Source: Propionicicella superfundia DSM 22317 (GTDB taxonomy: Bacteria; Actinomycetota; Actinomycetes; Propionibacteriales; Propionibacteriaceae). From it: a DNA stretch of 34,657 nt. This document shows positions 30,858 through 34,657 of the stretch, piece after piece (the stretch's first letter is position 1; every line of letters starts with the position of its first letter). The DNA is taken from assembly GCF_000423465.1 (NCBI RefSeq), contig NZ_KE384024.1, positions 27,927-62,583 of the forward strand. Reading direction: 5' to 3'. A program made the translations under genes and the position numbers. The notes below the pieces were generated by a model that saw only the letters and a program-made list of their open reading frames with translations, searched no databases and was not told the DNA's origin.

Positions 30858-32314
30858 CCGTTCACCTCTTCCAGGCCCATCTCTGCGAGCCGTTCACGCG
30901 GGACATCGACGAGATACTCGCCGCTGAAGCAGGCCGTGCACAGCATGCGTTTGGCTATGCCCGTGGATGCGATCAGCCCTTCGAGCGAGATGTAGCCCAG
31001 CGAGTCGGCTCCGATGGAGCGCGCGATCTCGTCCACCGACAGGCCGGGGGCGATGAGCTCGGCGCGGGTCGCGAAGTCGATGCCGAAGAAGCACGGCCAC
31101 TGCACCGGCGGCGACGAGATCCGCACATGCACCTCGGCCGCGCCGGCCTCGCGCAGCATCTTGATGAGTGCCCGCTGGGTGTTGCCGCGAACGATCGAGT
31201 CGTCCACGACCACCAGGCGACGCCCGGCGATGACGTCCCGGAGTGGATTGAGCTTGAGCCGGATCCCCAACTGGCGGATCGTCTGGCTGGGCTGGATGAA
31301 CGTGCGCCCGACGTAGGCGTTCTTCACCAGCCCCATGCCGTACGGGATTCCCGAGCCCTGGGCGAAGCCGATGGCCGACGGCGTCCCCGACTCGGGCACG
31401 GGGATGACGAGGTCGGCGTCGGCCGGGGCCTCGGCCGCCAGGGTGCGCCCGATCTCGACCCGCGCCGCATGTACGCTGCGGCCGGCGATGGAGGTATCGG
31501 GGCGTGCCAGATACACATACTCGAACAGGCAGCCGTGCGGCTCGGGTTCGGCGAACCGCTGCGAACGCAGCCCGCCGGCGTCGATGGTGATGAGCTCGCC
31601 CGGCTCGACCTCGCGGATGAACGATGCACCGACGATGTCGAGCGCTGCGGTCTCGCTGGCGACCACCCAGCCGCGTTCCAGGCGCCCCAGGACGAGCGGA
31701 CGGAACCCGTGGCGGTCGCGGGCGGCGTACAGCGACTGCTCATTCATGAACACAAACGAAAAAGCCCCCGCCAGGCGGGGGAGGATGCGCAGCGCCGCCT
31801 TCTTCAGGCCGGCCTCGGCGAACGCCGACATGAGCGCGGTGACGACGGAGGTGTCGGAGGTGGAGTCCATGCGCTTCTTCGGGGGGACCTGCTCGCCCGT
31901 CGCCTCGCGGAGCAGCTCCTCGAGCTCGCTCGTATTGGTGAGGTTGCCGTTGTGGGCAAGGGCGATTCCTCCGCCGGAGGCCGCGCGGAACGTGGGTTGC
32001 GCATTGCTCCATTCGCTCGACCCGGTCGTGGAGTAGCGGGTGTGCCCGATGGCGAGATGTCCGGTCAGGCTGTTGAGCGTCGGCTCGTCGAAGACCTGGG
32101 AGACCAGGCCCATGTCCTTGAAGACCATGATCCGGTCGCCGTTGCTCACCGCGACCCCGGCCGACTCCTGACCACGGTGCTGAAGGGCGAACAGGCCGTA
32201 GTAGGTGAGCTTCGCGACCTCCTCACCCGGCGCGAAGACTCCGAAGACCCCGCAGTGATCCCTCGGCCCGGGATCGTCGACGAGGTCGTCACCCAGCCCA
32301 TCAGATGGCAGCAC
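30854..32314 (-). CDS. purF: Amidophosphoribosyltransferase (glutamine PRPP amidotransferase)
   Basis: A 486-residue enzyme catalysing the committed step of purine synthesis, PRPP plus glutamine to phosphoribosylamine. The N-terminal nucleophile is Cys21 in DHCGVFGVF, exposed after removal of a roughly 20-residue propeptide. The glutaminase domain contains GHTRYST and AHNGNLTN. The PRPP-binding loop is VVVDDSIVRGNT. Four cysteines at FeS-ligand positions (HGCLFEY, WPCFFGI, MLCTACF) mark the Bacillus-type enzyme with a 4Fe-4S cluster. GTG at 32312-32314 gives a normal propeptide; GTG at 32371 is a longer alternative. No strong ribosome site marks either start. It overlaps purM. Confidence 0.95.
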   Translation of the reverse strand: MLPSDGLGDDLVDDPGPRDHCGVFGVFAPGEEVAKLTYYGLFALQHRGQESAGVAVSNGDRIMVFKDMGLVSQVFDEPTLNSLTGHLAIGHTRYSTTGSSEWSNAQPTFRAASGGGIALAHNGNLTNTSELEELLREATGEQVPPKKRMDSTSDTSVVTALMSAFAEAGLKKAALRILPRLAGAFSFVFMNEQSLYAARDRHGFRPLVLGRLERGWVVASETAALDIVGASFIREVEPGELITIDAGGLRSQRFAEPEPHGCLFEYVYLARPDTSIAGRSVHAARVEIGRTLAAEAPADADLVIPVPESGTPSAIGFAQGSGIPYGMGLVKNAYVGRTFIQPSQTIRQLGIRLKLNPLRDVIAGRRLVVVDDSIVRGNTQRALIKMLREAGAAEVHVRISSPPVQWPCFFGIDFATRAELIAPGLSVDEIARSIGADSLGYISLEGLIASTGIAKRMLCTACFSGEYLVDVPRERLAEMGLEEVNG

Positions 32315-32376
32315 GTGACGAACTCTACCTGTCCCTCGCGGACGGGCCCGCCGGATGTCACCACCGTGCACGGCGA

Positions 32377-32473
32377 GGGAACCCCCGGCACCCGCTGACC
32401 GGCGGCTTCGGACCCTTGGGCACTCGGGCCACGTGGGCGGGAACCCCCGACACCCGCTGACCGGCGGCTTCGG
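32377..32473. repeat. Two 35-bp direct repeats upstream of purF
   Basis: A 35-bp unit starting GGGAACCCCC and ending GCGGCTTCGG occurs at 32377-32411 and 32439-32473, with a single mismatch (GGCAC versus GACAC) and 62-bp spacing. Each unit contains CCGCTGACCGGCGG, which can fold into a small hairpin. They lie in the 265-nt gap between the purF start and the DUF559 gene stop, which otherwise shows no gene, and could belong to the purF control region or end the DUF559 transcript. Confidence 0.6.
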
Positions 32474-32579
32474 CGTGACAGACCGCCCGGTTCAGGCGCG
32501 GGGGCGACCCCTGCGCCCCGCCTCAACCGACTCCTGGCCGGAATGTCACACCCGGCGGCGGGACTCGGCCCCCGCCGTC

Positions 32580-33455
32580 TCAGCATTCGGCGCGCAGGCC
32601 ACGCCGGATCACCCGAATCACTCCTTCCGGATCGTCGCGCAGCATCGCCACGGTGAACCGGAGCACGCGATAGCCGTGTGTTACGAGGAGGTTCTGCCGC
32701 TCCCGGTCCTGCTCGAACGCCGTCGGTCCGGTGTGGAACTCGCGGCCGTCAACCTCCAGAACGAGCCTGCCCTCGGGCAGCAGGACGTCCGGTCGCACCA
32801 CCTGTCCCTCGAGTCGCAGCGGCACGTTCGCGACCCAGCCACCGATACGTGCCCGCTTCAGGAGCCGGTGCAACTCCCGCTCGGCGTATGAGTAGGGCGC
32901 CGACAGGCTGGCGGTGACGACACGCCGCCGGACAGGATTCCCGCGGGTGTGCCGGAACAGTGGCAGCACGGCCGAGAACTGCGCCGGGTCGGCGTGCTGC
33001 TCGCGAAGCAGGTCGTCGATCGCACGTCCGTCGTCGTGACCCGCACGATCGACCGCGGCCATCACAGGGGTAGCGATGCGGATTCCGCCCCCGGCGACGC
33101 GCGCGCCGTGGACCCGCCTGCGGAACCGCACGCGTCCTCTCGGACGCGCTCGGACAGGGCGATCCACGACGACCCGGCCGAGTTCGCCGGCGCGTGCCGG
33201 GATCGATCCGTTGTGGAACATGCGCGCGGTGTCCCCGCTGATCACACCGTCGCGCTTCCAGGCACACAGTGCCCGGAGCCAGATCTCACTGCCCTGTTCG
33301 GTTCCCGCAACGACATACACACCGGGAAACACCCGCACCAGCGCACCGGCGGTCACCAGTCGCCACACGGTCGAGCGCAGGCGTCGCCAGGATCGGATGG
33401 CGAGCACGCCGTGCTCCGCTTCGAGGATCGCCTCGACGAGTTCTCTTCCTCTCAT
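32580..33455 (-). CDS. DUF559 domain protein (PD-(D/E)XK nuclease-like)
   Basis: A 291-residue protein in two parts. Residues about 1-70 resemble the winged-helix N-terminus of AbiEi-like antitoxin/regulator proteins (WRLVTAGALVRVFPGVYVVAG). Residues about 195-290 are a DUF559 domain related to very-short-patch repair and other PD-(D/E)XK endonucleases, with RPDVLLPEGRLVLEVDGREFH supplying the Asp and Glu-x-Asp residues, then the family RERQNLLVTHGYRVLRFT. Such proteins are common and often multi-copy in actinobacteria, without an established role. ATG at 33453-33455 was chosen from the family start MRGRELVEAILEAE; the ribosome site is poor, and the frame is open to 33737. No AbiEii-like toxin gene is adjacent. 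Confidence 0.75.
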   Translation of the reverse strand: MRGRELVEAILEAEHGVLAIRSWRRLRSTVWRLVTAGALVRVFPGVYVVAGTEQGSEIWLRALCAWKRDGVISGDTARMFHNGSIPARAGELGRVVVDRPVRARPRGRVRFRRRVHGARVAGGGIRIATPVMAAVDRAGHDDGRAIDDLLREQHADPAQFSAVLPLFRHTRGNPVRRRVVTASLSAPYSYAERELHRLLKRARIGGWVANVPLRLEGQVVRPDVLLPEGRLVLEVDGREFHTGPTAFEQDRERQNLLVTHGYRVLRFTVAMLRDDPEGVIRVIRRGLRAEC

Positions 33456-33883
33456 GCCCTGGACATGCGCCCGCTGACGACGGATCGGTCGACCGGACTG
33501 TCGAGCTGTGGACGGGACATTCCGGCCGTCGAACCTGTGGACAACCGCCTCCGCGGCCAGATGGGATGGATGCGGTGCCGCAATGTCACGCGCCACGGAT
33601 CGCCTGTGCGCCGCCACCTCCGTCCTTCGGCGAGTCGACGCACGCGACCGCTCGAAGAAACGTGACACGTCGACCCGAAAAGCTCGGCGGCACCCGGGAC
33701 ACGCCCTGCTCATCGCGCGAAAGGGGCGCAATGTCACACGCCGGGGCGGCGGCCGCCGGGTACCACCCGCCTACCGCCGACCGGCGGCCAATGGACTTGC
33801 GACCAGCGGACGAGCCGGCGCCGCGGCCGCGGCCGCCTTCGGACGATCCCCCGCGTGTCCTGACTCGACTCCAGACAGCACGA
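33456..33883. other. Intergenic stretch without recognisable genes
   Basis: About 430 nt between the DUF559 gene and the terminator of the DUF4870 gene. Open frames on both strands lack ribosome sites and family resemblance. It must hold the promoter of the DUF559 gene, but no convincing hexamers were recognised. Confidence 0.45.
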
Positions 33884-33922
33884 ACAAGGGGGCCCCGGCC
33901 GCACCGCCCGGAGCCCCCTTGT
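33884..33922 (-). terminator. Terminator of the DUF4870 gene
   Basis: ACAAGGGGGC (33884-33893) and GCCCCCTTGT (33913-33922) form a perfect 10-bp stem extended by CCGG/CCGG inside, starting 13 nt after the DUF4870 stop on the minus strand. It is a typical stem, followed only by a short T-containing run. Confidence 0.75.
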
Positions 33923-33934
33923 CGATCTGCTGGG

Positions 33935-34657
33935 TTACTTGAGGAACTTGATGGAGAACGGGTAGGTGTACACCTTGCCCTTGTTCGCCTCGACCGCCCC
34001 CATGATGTGGAAGATGAGCCCGACGATCCAGATGACCGGGTAGGTGAGGAAGCCGACCCCGACGAACATGAGGATGAACGACACCACGTAGCCGATCAGC
34101 AGCGTGAGCTCGAAATTCAGCGACTCATTCGAGTTCTGCTTCACGAACTGGCTCTCGTTGCCCTTCATCGTCAGCGTCAGGACCGGGCCGATGAAGCCGA
34201 TGATGATCGCCGACCAGTGCGCTGCCGTGCCCCAGGTCAGATCGTCGGCGTTGCGCGGCACGGCGGCACCGTGCGGCACCGGTGGCTCGACCTGGCCGGG
34301 AGCGATCGGATACCCGGGCTGCTGGTACTGGGCCGCGCCCGCCGGCGGGTAGGCCTGCTGGGCGTACTGGGCATTCGGGTCGCCGTAGCCAGGCTGCGCG
34401 TACGCCTGCTGCGCCCCCGGATCGGGCTGGCCGTACCCGGGCTGCGGCTGGGCGTACGGATCTGCGGCGGGCGCACCATACGACGCCTGGGCAGCGTACG
34501 GATCGGTCGCTGCGCCACCGTACGACGCCGCGGCTGCCGGCGGTTGTCCATACGGATCAGCGGGAGCCGACGCCTGACCATACGGATCAGCAGGAGCCGA
34601 CGCCTGACCATACGGATCAGCAGGAGCCGACGCCTGACCATACGGATCAGCAGGAGC
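33935..34657 (-). CDS. DUF4870 membrane protein with Pro/Gln/Tyr-rich repeat N-terminus (5' end outside window)
   Basis: At least 241 codons, open to the right edge, so the start is not seen. The visible N-terminal part (about 125 residues) is low-complexity, rich in Pro, Gln, Tyr, Ala and Gly. It begins with perfect decapeptide repeats of APADPYGQAS and continues with looser DPYxQ and QPGYG units. The C-terminal 110 residues form a DUF4870 domain with three hydrophobic helices (AAHWSAIIIGFIGPVL, LLIGYVVSFILMFVGVGF and PVIWIVGLIFHIMGAV) and the family KGNESQFVKQNSNESLNF loop. A GTG start at 34279 would give only the domain, but the in-frame coding continues upstream without a stop. Function is unknown; proline/tyrosine-rich tails on this domain are common in actinobacteria. 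Confidence 0.83.
   Translation of the reverse strand, partial: APADPYGQASAPADPYGQASAPADPYGQASAPADPYGQPPAAAASYGGAATDPYAAQASYGAPAADPYAQPQPGYGQPDPGAQQAYAQPGYGDPNAQYAQQAYPPAGAAQYQQPGYPIAPGQVEPPVPHGAAVPRNADDLTWGTAAHWSAIIIGFIGPVLTLTMKGNESQFVKQNSNESLNFELTLLIGYVVSFILMFVGVGFLTYPVIWIVGLIFHIMGAVEANKGKVYTYPFSIKFLK
34563..34652 (-). repeat. Three perfect 30-bp tandem repeats within the DUF4870 gene
   Basis: A 30-bp unit beginning GGAGCCGACG repeats without change at 34563-34592, 34593-34622 and 34623-34652, and a fourth copy starts at 34653 and runs off the window. Each unit encodes ten residues (APADPYGQAS). Perfect nucleotide identity suggests recent slippage or expansion. Confidence 0.85.

Noticed and set aside
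32580-33455. Type IV toxin-antitoxin (AbiE) locus
   Set aside because: The N-terminal part resembles AbiEi, but the C-terminal part is DUF559 and no AbiEii nucleotidyltransferase gene is adjacent.
34563-34657. CRISPR-like 30-bp repeats
   Set aside because: The repeats are directly adjacent without spacers and lie in frame within a low-complexity coding region.

Overview
The window is high-GC DNA with GTG starts, many 4-8 nt gene overlaps and actinobacterial marker genes: a DUF3073 gene beside purF-purM, a four-cysteine PurF, a minimal zincin metallopeptidase, and an SH3/M15-like cell-wall protein. This points to an actinomycete (Actinomycetota). A Propionibacteriales-type organism is plausible, but the genus cannot be fixed from sequence reading alone. 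Most of the 34.7 kb is chromosomal. No integrase, transposase, phage gene or CRISPR array was seen.

Layout. (1) 1-2152: paired hairpins, a quinone oxidoreductase gene, and a convergent SorC-type sugar regulator. (2) 2542-6157: a good promoter with a palindrome in its spacer drives SDR dehydrogenase, DeoC-like aldolase and FGGY sugar kinase. With the divergent SorC regulator this looks like an inducible catabolic unit for an unidentified sugar or polyol; no transporter is in view. (3) 6117-8255: a palindrome-rich convergent junction, a TetR regulator, a divergent SRPBCC protein and a 42-residue membrane peptide. (4) 8256-12497: HAD phosphatase, a DHA2-type MFS exporter with an approximately 390-residue tape-measure-like insert, and a TetR regulator in one leftward unit. 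(5) 12812-14916: a yybP-ykoY (manganese) riboswitch, a CaCA-family cation antiporter and an MntR-like DtxR-family regulator, which together read as a manganese-efflux and homeostasis operon. (6) 15037-22928: a leftward operon of NCS1 permease, HyuA-type hydantoinase/oxoprolinase subunit, three DUF917 paralogues in a row and a PucR regulator, presumably for uptake and breakdown of a hydantoin-like or nucleobase-like ring compound.

(7) 23302-25117: tRNA-Lys, a membrane-anchored protein resembling an isolated GroEL apical domain, a 22-bp inverted-repeat element, and the tRNA-Glu/Asp/Phe cluster. (8) 25205-27210: a secreted SH3-repeat M15-like protein and a divergent small zincin. (9) 27306-32314: purF-purM-DUF3073-alpha/beta hydrolase-phosphotransferase, all leftward. 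(10) 32377 to the end: intergenic 35-bp direct repeats, a DUF559 nuclease-like protein, and the 3' part of a DUF4870 membrane protein whose low-complexity N-terminal region runs off the window.

The strongest leads are the orphan GroEL-apical-like membrane protein, the triple-DUF917 operon, the Mn-riboswitch/antiporter/MntR unit, and the MFS-tape-measure fusion. All family calls come from reading motifs by eye; no database search was run.
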